Shown piece by piece: positions 49,780-62,387 of a stretch of 64,000 nt of DNA; position 1 is the first letter of the stretch; every line of letters begins with the position of its first letter. The notes beneath the pieces are model-generated. The model did no database searches. It had not been told where the DNA came from and was given only the letters and a program-made list of their open reading frames with translations. Position numbers and translations under genes: made by a program. The DNA lies in contig NW_027473365.1 in the NCBI RefSeq assembly GCF_050947335.1, positions 434,001-498,000 of the forward strand. The letters run 5' to 3'. The DNA is from Megachile rotundata (lineage: Eukaryota > Arthropoda > Insecta > Hymenoptera > Megachilidae).

Positions 49780-51350
49780 GATTATGTGATTGTGTGATTG
49801 TGTGATTGTGTGAGTGTGTGATTGTCTGATTGAGTGATTGTGTGATTGTGTGATTGTGTGATTGTGTGATTGTGTGATTGTGAGATTGCGTGATTGTGTG
49901 ATGGTGTAATTGTGATTGTGTGATTGTGATTGTGTGATTGTGTGGTTGTGTGATTGTGTGATTGTGTGATTGTGTGATTGTGTGATTGTGTGATTGTGTG
50001 ATTGTGTGATTGTGTGATTGTGTGATTGTGTGATTGAGTGATTGTGTGATTGTGTGATTGTGTGATTGAGTGATTGTGTGAGTGTGTGATTGTCTCATTG
50101 AGTGATTGTGTGCTTGTGTGATTGTGTGGTTGTGTGATTGTGTGATTGTGTGATTAGGTGATTGGGTGATTGTGTGATTGTGTGATTGTGACTGTGTGAT
50201 TGTGTGAGTGTGTGATTGTGTGATTGAGTGATTGTGAGATTGTGTGATTGTGAGATTGTGTGATTGTGTGATGGTGTAATTGTGATTGTGTGATTGTGAT
50301 TGTGTGATTGTGTGGTTGTGTGATTGTGTGATTGTGTGATTGTGTGATTGTGTGATTGTGTGATTGTGTGATTGTGTGATTGTGTGATTGTGTGATTGTG
50401 TGATTGTGTGATTGTGTGATTGTGTGATTGTGTGATTGTGTGAGTGTGTGATTGTCTCATTGAGTGATTGTGTGCTTGTGTGATTGTGTGGTTGTGTGAT
50501 TGTGTGATTGTGTGATTAGGTGATTGGGTGATTGTGTGATTGTGTGATTGTGACTGTGTGATTGTGTGAGTGTGTGATTATGTGATTGAGTGATTGTGTG
50601 GTTGTGTGATTGTGTGGTTGTGTGATTGTGTGATTGTGTGATTGTGTGATTGTGTGATTGTGTGATTGTGTGATTGTGTGATTGTGGTTGTGTGATTGTG
50701 ATTGTGTGATTGTGATTGTGTGATTGTGTCTGTGTGATTGTGTGAGTGTGTGATTGTGTGATTGTGTGATTGTGTGATTGTGTGATTGTGTGATTGTGTG
50801 ATTGTGTGATTGTGTGATTGTGCGATTGTGCGATTGTGCGATTGTGCGATTGTGTGATTGTGATTGTGTGATTGTGATTGTGTGTACTGTGTGACTGTGT
50901 GATTGTGTGATTGTGTGATTGTGTGATTGTGTGATTGTGTGATTGTGTGATTGTGTGATTGTGTGATTGTGTGATTATGTGATTGTGTGATTGTGTGATT
51001 GTGTGAGTGTGTGATTGTCTGATTGAGTGATTGTGTGATTGTGTGATTGTGTGATTGTGTGATTGTGTGATTGTGAGATTGTGTGATTGTGAGATTGTGT
51101 GATTGTGTGATGGTGTAATTGTGATTGTGTGATTGTGATTGTGTGATTGTGTGGTTGTGTGATTGTGTGATTGTGTGATTGTGTGATTGTGTGATTGTGT
51201 GATTGTGTGATTGTGTGATTGTGTGATTGTGTGATTGTGTGATTGTGTGATTGTGTGATTGTGTGATTGTGTGATTGTGTGATTGTGTGATTGTGTGATT
51301 GTGTGATTGTGTGATTGTGTGATTGTGTGATTGTGTGAGTGTGTGATTGT
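49780..51350 (+). repeat. Segmental duplication J, copy 1
   Basis: Markers GATTATG (49780), TCTGATTGAG (49825), TCTCATTGAG (50093 and 50455), GATTATG (50576), a row of four GCGATTGT units (50821), GATTATG (50973) and TCTCATTGAG (51350) recur at 62388, 62433, 62709, 63079, 63200, 63437, 63597 and 63950. Offsets stay between 12600 and 12624. Confidence 0.87.
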
Positions 51351-51639
51351 CTCATTGAGTGATTGTGTGCTTGTGTGATTGTGTGGTTGTGTGATTGTGT
51401 GATTGTGTGATTAGGTGATTGGGTGATTGTGTGATTGTGTGATTGTGACTGTGTGATTGTGTGAGTGTGTGATTGTGTGATTGAGTGATTGTGTGGTTGT
51501 GTGATTGTGTGGTTGTGTGATTGTGTGATTGTGTGATTGTGTGTTTGTGTGATTGTGTGATTGTGTGATTGTGTGATTGTGTGATTGTGTGATTGTGTGA
51601 TTGTGTGATTGTGTGATTGTGTGATTGTGTGAGTGTGTG

Positions 51640-54560
51640 ATTGTCTCATTGAGTGATTGTGTGCTTGTGTGATTGTGTGGTTGTGTGATTGTGTGATTGT
51701 GTGATTAGGTGATTGGGTGATTGTGTGATTGTGTGATTGTGACTGTGTGATTGTGTGAGTGTGTGATTGTGTGATTGAGTGATTGTGTGGTTGTGTGATT
51801 GTGTGGTTGTGTGATTGTGTGATTGTGTGATTGTGTGATTGTGTGATTGTGTGATTGTGTGATTGTGTGATTGTGTGGTTGTGGTTGTGTGATTGTGATT
51901 GTGTGATTGTGATTGTGTGATTGTGATTGTGTGATTGTGTCTGTGTGATTGTGTGAGTGTGTGATTGTGTGATTGTGTGATTGTGTGATTGTGTGATTGT
52001 GTGATTGTGTGATTGTGTGATTGTGCGATTATGCGATTGTGCGATTGTGCGATTGTGTGATTGTGATTGTGTGATTGTGATTGTGTGTACTGTGTGACTG
52101 TGTGATTGTGTGATTGTGTGATTGTGTGATTGTGTGATTGTGTGATTGTGTGATTGTGTGATTGTGTGATTGTGTGATTGTGTGATTGTGTGATTGTGTG
52201 GTTGTGTGACTGTGTGATTGTGTGATTGTGTGATTGTGTGATTGTGTGATTGTGTGATTGTGTGATTGTGTGATTGTCTGATTGAGTGATTGTGTGCTTG
52301 TGTGATTGTGTGGTTGTGTGATTGTGGGATTGTGTGATTAGGTGATTGTGTGATTGTGTGATTGTGTGATTGTGTGATTGTGACTGTGTGATTGTGTGAC
52401 TGTGTGATTGTGTGAGTGTGTGATTGTCTGATTGAGTGATTGTGTGCTTGTGTGATTGTGTGGTTGTGTGATTGTGTGATTGTGTGATTAGGTGATTGTG
52501 TGATTGTGTGATTGTGTGATTGTGACTGTGTGATTGTGTGAGTGTGTGATTGCGTGATTGAGTGATTGTGTGCTTGTGTGATTGTGTGATTGTGTGATTG
52601 TGTGCTTGTGTGATTGTGTGGTTGTGTGATTGTGGGATTGTGTGATTAGGTGATTGTGTGATTGTGTGATTGTGTGATTGTGTAATTGTGATTGTGTGAT
52701 TGTGATTGTGTGTACTGTGTGATTGTGTGATCGTGTGATTGTGTGATTGTGTGATTGTGTGATTGTGTGATTGTGTGATTGTGTGATTGTGTGATTGTGT
52801 GATTGTGTGATTGTGTGATTGTGTGATTGTGTGATTGTGTGATTGTGTGATTGTGTGATTGTGTGATTGTGTGATTGTGTGATTGTGTGATTGTGTGATT
52901 GTGTGATTGTGTGATTGTGTGATTGTGTGTATGTGTGATTGTGGTTGTGTGATTGTGGTTGTGTGATTATGGTTGTGTGATTGTGATTGTGTGATTGCGA
53001 CTGTGTGATTGTGTGAGTGTGTGATTGTGTGATTGAGTGATTGTGTGGTTGTGTGATTGTGTGGTTGTGTGATTGTGTGATTGTGTGATTGTGTGATTGT
53101 GTGATTGTGTGATTGTGTGAGTGTGTGATTGTCTGATTGAGTGATTGTGTGATTGTGTGATTGTGTGATTGTGTGATTGTGTGATTGTGTGATTGTGTGA
53201 TTGTGTGATTGTGTGATTGTGTGAGTGTGTGATTGTCTGATTGAGTGATTGTTTGCTTGTGTGATTGTGTGGTTGTGTGATTGTGTGATTGAGTGATTGT
53301 GTGCTTGTGTGATTGTGTGGTTCTGTGATTGTGTGATTGTGTGATTAGGTGATTGTGTGATTGTGTGATTGTGACTGTGTGATTGTGTGAGTGTGTGATT
53401 GTGTGATTGAGTGATTGTGTGGTTGTGTGATTGTGTGGTTGTGTGATTGTGTGATTGTGTGATTGTGTGATTGTGTGATTGTGTGATTGTGTGAGTGTGT
53501 GATTGTCTGATTGAGTGATTGTGTGCTTGTGTGATTGTGTGGTTGTGTGATTGTGTGATTGTGTGATTGTGTGATTGTGTGATTGTGTGATTGCGATTGT
53601 GTGATTGTGATTGTGTGATTGTGACTGTGTGATTTTGACTGTGTGATTTTGACTGTGTGATTGTGTGAGTGTGTGATTGTGTGATTGAGTGATTGTGTGC
53701 TTGTGTGATTGTGTGGTTGTGTGATTGTGTGACTGTGTGATTGTGTGATTGTGTGATTGTGTGATTGTGTGATTGTGTGATTGTGTGATTGTGAGATTGT
53801 GGGATTGTGTGATTGTGTTATTGAGTGATTGTGTGACTGCGTGATTGTGTGACTGTGTGATTGTGTGACTGCGTGATTGTGTGACCGCGATTGTGTGACC
53901 GTGATTGTGTGACCGTGATTTTGTGACCGTGATTGTGTGACCGTGATTGTGTGATTGTGTGATTGTGCGATTGTGTGATTGTGCGATTGTGTAATTGTGA
54001 TTGTGTGATTGTGATTGTGTGTACTGTGTGATTGTGTGATCGTGTGATTGTGTGATTGTGTGATTGTGTGATTGTGCGATTGTGTGATTGTGTGATTGTG
54101 TGATTGTGAGATTGTGTGATCGTGTGATTGTGTGATTGTGTGATTGTGTGATTGTGTGATTGTGTGATTGTGTGATTGTGTGATTGTGTGATTGTGTGAT
54201 TGTGTGATTGTGTGATTGTGTGATTGTGTGATTGTGTGATTGTGTGATTGTGTGATTGTGTGATTGTGTGATTGTGTGATTGTGTGATTGTGTGATTGTG
54301 TGATTGTGTGATTGTGTGATTGTGTGTATGTGTGATTGTGGTTGTGTGATTGTGGTTGTGTGATTGTGGTTGTGTGATTGTGGTTGTGTGATTGCGACTG
54401 TGTGATTGTGTGAGTGTGTGATTGTGTGATTGTGTGGTTGTGTGATTCTGTGGTTGTGTGATTTTGTGATTGTGTGATTGTGTGATTGTGTGAGTGTGTG
54501 ATTGTGTGATTGTGTGATTGTGTGATTGTGTGATTGTGTGATTGTGTGATTGTGTGATTG
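51640..54560 (+). repeat. Segmental duplication K, copy 1
   Basis: About 2.9 kb recurring at 58120-61080. Offset is 6480 at 51644, and at the GCGATTATGCG row near 52025; 6488 at 52207, 52551 and 52729; 6512 from 52929 through 54444. The steps are one and three octamers. A at 52969 is G at 59481. Confidence 0.9.
53835..53949 (+). repeat. CCG cassette 17, tail-less form
   Basis: Standard tail-less layout, preceded by a GTTATTGAG unit that is shared with cassettes 18 and 19. Confidence 0.9.
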
Positions 54561-54899
54561 TGTGAGTGTGTGATTGTCTGATTGAGTGATTGTTTGCTTG
54601 TGTGATTGTGTGGTTGTGTGATTGTGTGATTGAGTGATTGTGTGCTTGTGTGATTGTGTGGTTGTGTGATTGTGTGATTGTGTGATTAGGTGATTGTGTG
54701 ATTGTGTGATTGTGTGATTGTGTGATTGTGTGATTGTGTGATTGCGATTGTGTGATTGTGATTGTGTGATTGTGACTGTGTGATTTTGACTGTGTGATTG
54801 TGTGAGTGTGTGATTGAGTGATTGTGTGCTTGTGTGATTGTGTGGTTGTGTGATTGTGAGATTGTGGGATTGTGTGATTGTGTTATTGAGTGATTGTGT

Positions 54900-55014
54900 G
54901 ACTGCGTGATTGTGTGACTGTGTGATTGTGTGACTGCGTGATTGTGTGACCGCGATTGTGTGACCGTGATTGTGTGACCGTGATTTTGTGACCGTGATTG
55001 TGTGACCGTGATTG
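54900..55014 (+). repeat. CCG cassette 18, tail-less form
   Basis: Standard tail-less layout with the GTTATTGAG unit before the leader. Confidence 0.9.
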
Positions 55015-55182
55015 TGTGATTGTGTGATTGTGCGATTGTGTGATTGTGCGATTGTGTAATTGTGATTGTGTGATTGTGATTGTGTGTACTGTGTGATTGT
55101 GTGATCGTGTGATTGTGTGATTGTGTGATTGTGTGATTGTGCGATTGTGTGATTGTGTGATTGTGTGATTGTGAGATTGTGT

Positions 55183-55430
55183 GATCGTGTGATTGTGTGA
55201 TTGTGTGATTGTGTGATTGTGTGATTGTGTGATTGTGTGATTGTGTGATTGTGTGATTGTGTGATTGTGTGATTGTGTGATTGTGTGATTGTGTGATTGT
55301 GTGATTGTGTGATTGTGTGATTGTGTGATTGTGTGATTGTGTGATTGTGTGATTGTGTGATTGTGTGATTGTGTGATTGTGTGATTGTGTGATTGTGTGA
55401 TTGTGTGATTGTGTGATTGTGTGATTGTGT
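55183..55430 (+). repeat. Homogeneous run of 31 octamers
   Basis: After one GATCGTGT unit the octamer GATTGTGT repeats without any change up to the GTGTATG marker at 55431. This is 248 bases and the longest unbroken run that I noticed. Comparable runs ending at GTGTATG have 26 units (54118-54325), 25 units (52729-52928), 28 units (59217-59440) and 26 units (60630-60837). Confidence 0.85.
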
Positions 55431-58119
55431 GTATGTGTGATTGTGGTTGTGTGATTGTGGTTGTGTGATTGTGGTTGTGTGATTGTGATTGTGTGATTGC
55501 GACTGTGTGATTGTGTGAGTGTGTGATTGTGTGATTGTGTGGTTGTGTGATTGTGTGGTTGTGTGATTTTGTGATTATGTGATTGTGTGATTGTGTGATT
55601 GTGTGAGTGTGTGATTGTCTGATTGAGTGATTGTGTGATTGTGTGATTGTGTGATTGTGTGATTGTGTGATTGTGTGATTGTGTGATTGTGTGATTGTGT
55701 GATTGTGTGATTGTGTGATTGTGTGATTGTGTGATTGTGTGATTGTGTGATTGTGTGATTGTGTGATTGTGTGTATGTGTGATTGTGGTTGTGTGATTGT
55801 GGTTGTGTGATTGTGGTTGTGTGATTGTGATTGTGTGATTGTGATTGTGTGATTGCGACTGTGTGATTGTGTGAGTGTGTGATTGTGTGATTGTGTGGTT
55901 GTGTGATTGTGTGGTTGTGTGATTTTGTGATTGTGTGATTGTGTGATTGTGTGAGTGTGTGATTGTGTGATTGTGTGATTGTGTGATTGTGTGATTGTGT
56001 GATTGTGTGATTGTGTGAGTGTGTGATTGTCTGATTGAGTGATTGTGTGCTTGTGTGATTGTGTGGTTGTGTGATTGTGTGATTGAGTGATTGTGTGATT
56101 GTGTGATTGTGTGATTGTGTGATTGTGTGATTGTGAGATTGTGTGATTGTGTGATGGTGTAATTGTGATTGTGTGATTGTGATTGTGTGATTGTGTGGTT
56201 GTGTGATTGTGTGATTGTGTGATTGTGTGATTGTGTGATTGTGTGATTGTGTGATTGTGTGATTGTGTGATTGTGTGATTGTGTGATTGTGTGATTGTGT
56301 GATTGTGTGATTGTGTGATTGTGTGATTGTGTGATTGTGTGATTGTGTGATTGTGTGAGTGTGTGATTGTCTCATTGAGTGATTGTGTGCTTGTGTGATT
56401 GTGTGGTTGTGTGATTGTGTGATTGTGTGATTAGGTGATTGGGTGATTGTGTGATTGTGTGATTGTGACTGTGTGATTGTGTGAGTGTGTGATTGTGTGA
56501 TTGAGTGATTGTGTGGTTGTGTGATTGTGTGGTTGTGTGATTGTGTGATTGTGTGATTGTGTGATTGTGTGATTGTGTGATTGTGACTGTGTGATTGTGT
56601 GAGTGTGTGATTGTGTGATTGAGTGATTGTGTGGTTGTGTGATTGTGTGGTTGTGTGATTGTGTGATTGTGTGATTGTGTGATTGTGTGATTGTGTGATT
56701 GTGTGAGTGTGTGATTGTCTGATTGAGTGATTGTGTGCTTGTGTGATTGTGTGGTTGTGTGATTGTGTGATTGTGTGATTGTGTGATTGTGTGATTGTGT
56801 GATTGCGATTGTGTGATTGTGATTGTGTGATTGTGACTGTGTGATTTTGACTGTGTGATTTTGACTGTGTGATTGTGTGAGTGTGTGATTGTGTGATTGA
56901 GTGATTGTGTGGTTGTGTGATTGTGTGATTGTGTGATTGTGACTGTGTGATTGTGTGAGTGTGTGATTGTGTGATTGAGTGATTGTGTGGTTGTGTGATT
57001 GTGTGATTGTGTGATTGTGACTGTGTGATTGTGTGAGTGTGTGATTGTGTGATTGAGTGATTGTGTGGTTGTGTGATTGTGTGATTGTGTGATTGTGTGA
57101 TTGTGTGATTGTGTGATTGTGTGATTGTGTGATTGTGTGATTGTGTGATTGTGTGATTGTGTGATTGTGTGATTGTGTGATTGTGTGATTGTGTGATTGT
57201 GTGATTGTGTGATTGTGTGATTGTGTGATTGTGTGATTGTGTGATTGTGTGATTGTGTGAGTGTGTGATTGTCTCATTGAGTGATTGTGTGCTTGTGTGA
57301 TTGTGTGGTTGTGTGATTGTGTGATTGTGTGATTAGGTGATTGGGTGATTGTGTGATTGTGTGATTGTGACTGTGTGATTGTGTGAGTGTGTGATTGTGT
57401 GATTGAGTGATTGTGTGGTTGTGTGATTGTGTGGTTGTGTGATTGTGTGATTGTGTGATTGTGTGTTTGTGTGATTGTGTGATTGTGAGATTGTGTGATT
57501 GTGTGATGGTGTAATTGTGATTGTGTGATTGTGATTGTGTGATTGTGTGGTTGTGTGATTGTGTGATTGTGTGATTGTGTGATTGTGTGATTGTGTGATT
57601 GTGTGATTGTGTGATTGTGTGATTGTGTGATTGTGTGATTGTGTGATTGTGTGATTGAGTGATTGTGTGATTGTGTGATTGTGTGATTGAGTGATTGTGT
57701 GAGTGTGTGATTGTCTCATTGAGTGATTGTGTGCTTGTGTGATTGTGTGGTTGTGTGATTGTGTGATTGTGTGATTAGGTGATTGGGTGATTGTGTGATT
57801 GTGTGATTGTGACTGTGTGATTGTGTGAGTGTGTGATTGTGTGATTGAGTGATTGTGAGATTGTGTGATTGTGAGATTGTGTGATTGTGTGATGGTGTAA
57901 TTGTGATTGTGTGATTGTGATTGTGTGATTGTGTGGTTGTGTGATTGTGTGATTGTGTGATTGTGTGATTGTGTGATTGTGTGATTGTGTGATTGTGTGA
58001 TTGTGTGATTGTGTGATTGTGTGATTGTGTGATTGTGTGATTGTGTGATTGTGTGATTGTGTGATTGTGTGATTGTGTGATTGTGTGATTGTGTGATTGT
58101 GTGATTGTGTGAGTGTGTG
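55431..58119 (+). repeat. Array segment rich in right-domain markers
   Basis: Octamers with GTGTATG at 55431 and 55771, TCTCATTGAG at 56370, 57272 and 57714, and a row of GATTTTGACTG units near 56845. Three GTGACTG/GAGTG/GATTGAG triplets follow each other at about 56870-57070. The part after 57714 resembles 50093-50455. No gene is seen. Confidence 0.75.
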
Positions 58120-61080
58120 ATTGTCTCATTGAGTGATTGTGTGCTTGTGTGATTGTGTGGTTGTGTGATTGTGTGATTGTGTGATTAGGTGATTGGGTGA
58201 TTGTGTGATTGTGTGATTGTGACTGTGTGATTGTGTGAGTGTGTGATTGTGTGATTGAGTGATTGTGTGGTTGTGTGATTGTGTGGTTGTGTGATTGTGT
58301 GATTGTGTGATTGTGTGATTGTGTGATTGTGTGATTGTGTGATTGTGTGATTGTGTGGTTGTGGTTGTGTGATTGTGATTGTGTGATTGTGATTGTGTGA
58401 TTGTGATTGTGTGATTGTGTCTGTGTGATTGTGTGAGTGTGTGATTGTGTGATTGTGTGATTGTGTGATTGTGTGATTGTGTGATTGTGTGATTGTGTGA
58501 TTGTGCGATTATGCGATTGTGCGATTGTGCGATTGTGTGATTGTGATTGTGTGATTGTGATTGTGTGTACTGTGTGACTGTGTGATTGTGTGATTGTGTG
58601 ATTGTGTGATTGTGTGATTGTGTGATTGTGTGATTGTGTGATTGTGTGATTGTGTGATTGTGTGATTGTGTGATTGTGTGATTGTGTGGTTGTGTGACTG
58701 TGTGATTGTGTGATTGTGTGATTGTGTGATTGTGTGATTGTGTGATTGTGTGATTGTGTGATTGTCTGATTGAGTGATTGTGTGCTTGTGTGATTGTGTG
58801 GTTGTGTGATTGTGGGATTGTGTGATTAGGTGATTGTGTGATTGTGTGATTGTGTGATTGTGTGATTGTGACTGTGTGATTGTGTGACTGTGTGATTGTG
58901 TGAGTGTGTGATTGTCTGATTGAGTGATTGTGTGCTTGTGTGATTGTGTGGTTGTGTGATTGTGTGATTGTGTGATTAGGTGATTGTGTGATTGTGTGAT
59001 TGTGTGATTGTGACTGTGTGATTGTGTGAGTGTGTGATTGCGTGATTGAGTGATTGTGTGCTTGTGTGATTGTGTGATTGTGTGATTGTGTGCTTGTGTG
59101 ATTGTGTGGTTGTGTGATTGTGGGATTGTGTGATTAGGTGATTGTGTGATTGTGTGATTGTGTGATTGTGTAATTGTGATTGTGTGATTGTGATTGTGTG
59201 TACTGTGTGATTGTGTGATCGTGTGATTGTGTGATTGTGTGATTGTGTGATTGTGTGATTGTGTGATTGTGTGATTGTGTGATTGTGTGATTGTGTGATT
59301 GTGTGATTGTGTGATTGTGTGATTGTGTGATTGTGTGATTGTGTGATTGTGTGATTGTGTGATTGTGTGATTGTGTGATTGTGTGATTGTGTGATTGTGT
59401 GATTGTGTGATTGTGTGATTGTGTGATTGTGTGATTGTGTGTATGTGTGATTGTGGTTGTGTGATTGTGGTTGTGTGATTGTGGTTGTGTGATTGTGATT
59501 GTGTGATTGCGACTGTGTGATTGTGTGAGTGTGTGATTGTGTGATTGAGTGATTGTGTGGTTGTGTGATTGTGTGGTTGTGTGATTGTGTGATTGTGTGA
59601 TTGTGTGATTGTGTGATTGTGTGATTGTGTGAGTGTGTGATTGTCTGATTGAGTGATTGTGTGATTGTGTGATTGTGTGATTGTGTGATTGTGTGATTGT
59701 GTGATTGTGTGATTGTGTGATTGTGTGATTGTGTGAGTGTGTGATTGTCTGATTGAGTGATTGTTTGCTTGTGTGATTGTGTGGTTGTGTGATTGTGTGA
59801 TTGAGTGATTGTGTGCTTGTGTGATTGTGTGGTTGTGTGATTGTGTGATTGTGTGATTAGGTGATTGTGTGATTGTGTGATTGTGACTGTGTGATTGTGT
59901 GAGTGTGTGATTGTGTGATTGAGTGATTGTGTGGTTGTGTGATTGTGTGGTTGTGTGATTGTGTGATTGTGTGATTGTGTGATTGTGTGATTGTGTGATT
60001 GTGTGAGTGTGTGATTGTCTGATTGAGTGATTGTGTGCTTGTGTGATTGTGTGGTTGTGTGATTGTGTGATTGTGTGATTGTGTGATTGTGTGATTGTGT
60101 GATTGCGATTGTGTGATTGTGATTGTGTGATTGTGACTGTGTGATTTTGACTGTGTGATTTTGACTGTGTGATTGTGTGAGTGTGTGATTGTGTGATTGA
60201 GTGATTGTGTGCTTGTGTGATTGTGTGGTTGTGTGATTGTGTGACTGTGTGATTGTGTGATTGTGTGATTGTGTGATTGTGTGATTGTGTGATTGTGTGA
60301 TTGTGAGATTGTGGGATTGTGTGATTGTGTTATTGAGTGATTGTGTGACTGCGTGATTGTGTGACTGTGTGATTGTGTGACTGCGTGATTGTGTGACCGC
60401 GATTGTGTGACCGTGATTGTGTGACCGTGATTTTGTGACCGTGATTGTGTGACCGTGATTGTGTGATTGTGTGATTGTGCGATTGTGTGATTGTGCGATT
60501 GTGTAATTGTGATTGTGTGATTGTGATTGTGTGTACTGTGTGATTGTGTGATCGTGTGATTGTGTGATTGTGTGATTGTGTGATTGTGCGATTGTGTGAT
60601 TGTGTGATTGTGTGATTGTGAGATTGTGTGATCGTGTGATTGTGTGATTGTGTGATTGTGTGATTGTGTGATTGTGTGATTGTGTGATTGTGTGATTGTG
60701 TGATTGTGTGATTGTGTGATTGTGTGATTGTGTGATTGTGTGATTGTGTGATTGTGTGATTGTGTGATTGTGTGATTGTGTGATTGTGTGATTGTGTGAT
60801 TGTGTGATTGTGTGATTGTGTGATTGTGTGATTGTGTGTATGTGTGATTGTGGTTGTGTGATTGTGGTTGTGTGATTGTGGTTGTGTGATTGTGGTTGTG
60901 TGATTGCGACTGTGTGATTGTGTGAGTGTGTGATTGTGTGATTGTGTGGTTGTGTGATTCTGTGGTTGTGTGATTTTGTGATTGTGTGATTGTGTGATTG
61001 TGTGAGTGTGTGATTGTGTGATTGTGTGATTGTGTGATTGTGTGATTGTGTGATTGTGTGATTGTGTGATTGTGTGATTG
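58120..61080 (+). repeat. Segmental duplication K, copy 2
   Basis: Partner of 51640-54560, longer by four octamers in total. It includes cassette 19. Confidence 0.9.
60347..60461 (+). repeat. CCG cassette 19, tail-less form
   Basis: Duplicate of cassette 17 at offset 6512 and the rightmost cassette in the window. Confidence 0.9.
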
Positions 61081-62387
61081 TGTGTATGTGTGATTGTGGT
61101 TGTGTGATTGTGGTTGTGTGATTGTGGTTGTGTGATTGTGATTGTGTGATTGTGATTGTGTGATTGCGACTGTGTGATTGTGTGAGTGTGTGATTGTGTG
61201 ATTGTGTGGTTGTGTGATTGTGTGGTTGTGTGATTTTGTGATTGTGTGATTGTGTGATTGTGTGAGTGTGTGATTGTGTGATTGTGTGATTGTGTGATTG
61301 TGTGATTGTGTGATTGTGTGATTGTGTGAGTGTGTGATTGTCTGATTGAGTGATTGTGTGCTTGTGTGATTGTGTGGTTGTGTGATTGTGTGATTGAGTG
61401 ATTGTGTGATTGTGTGATTGTGTGATTGTGTGATTGTGTGATTGTGAGATTGTGTGATTGTGTGATGGTGTAATTGTGATTGTGTGATTGTGATTGTGTG
61501 ATTGTGTGGTTGTGTGATTGTGTGATTGTGTGATTGTGTGATTGTGTGATTGTGTGATTGTGTGATTGTGTGATTGTGTGATTGTGTGATTGTGTGATTG
61601 TGTGATTGTGTGATTGTGTGATTGTGTGATTGTGTGATTGTGTGATTATGTGATTGTGTGATTGTGTGATTGTGTGAGTGTGTGATTGTCTGATTGAGTG
61701 ATTGTGTGATTGTGTGATTGTGTGATTGTGTGATTGTGTGATTGTGTGATTGTGTGATTGTGTGATTGTGTGATTGTGTGATTGTGTGATTGTGTGATTG
61801 TGTGATTGTGTGATTGTGTGATTGTGTGTATGTGTGATTGTGGTTGTGTGATTGTGGTTGTGTGATTGTGGTTGTGTGATTGTGATTGTGTGATTGTGAT
61901 TGTGTGATTGCGACTGTGTGATTGTGTGAGTGTGTGATAGTGTGATTGTGTGGTTGTGTGATTGTGTGGTTGTGTGATTTTGTGATTGTGTGATTGTGTG
62001 ATTGTGTGAGTGTGTGATTGTGTGATTGTGTGATTGTGTGATTGTGTGATTGTGTGATTGTGTGATTGTGTGAGTGTGTGATTGTCTGATTGAGTGATTG
62101 TGTGCTTGTGTGATTGTGTGGTTGTGTGATTGTGTGATTGAGTGATTGTGTGATTGTGTGATTGTGCGATTGTGTGATTGTGTGATTGTGAGATTGTGTG
62201 ATTGTGTGATGGTGTAATTGTGATTGTGTGATTGTGATTGTGTGATTGTGTGGTTGTGTGATTGTGTGATTGTGTGATTGTGTGATTGTGTGATTGTGTG
62301 ATTGTGTGATTGTGTGATTGTGTGATTGTGTGATTGTGTGATTGTGTGATTGTGTGATTGTGTGATTGTGTGATTGTGTGATTGTGT
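61081..62387 (+). repeat. Array segment with two similar blocks
   Basis: GTGTATG markers at 61084 and 61828 each begin a block with GTGGTTG units, GATTGCGACTG, GATTTTG, TCTGATTGAG, GAGATTG and GATGGTGTAATTG, giving an offset of about 744 bases. No gene is seen. Confidence 0.75.

Larger units (their letters stand above)
45961..49785 (+). repeat. Head-to-tail duplication I, second copy
   Basis: Copy of 42015-45960, shorter by 120 bases near 46.67 kb. One substitution was spotted: A at 49361 where the first copy has G at 45536, just before a cassette. Near identity suggests a recent event or an assembly duplicate. Confidence 0.93.

Noticed and set aside
42015..49785. The 3.9-kb duplication as a certain assembly artefact
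   Set aside because: The two copies differ by at least one substitution and by a 120-bp indel, so a simple copied contig end does not fully explain it; the possibility is kept open in the findings.
3230..60461. CRISPR-like array formed by the repeated CCG cassettes
   Set aside because: Cassettes are irregularly spaced by 0.4 to 8 kb, their intervals are octamer repeats rather than unique spacers, and there are no cas genes.
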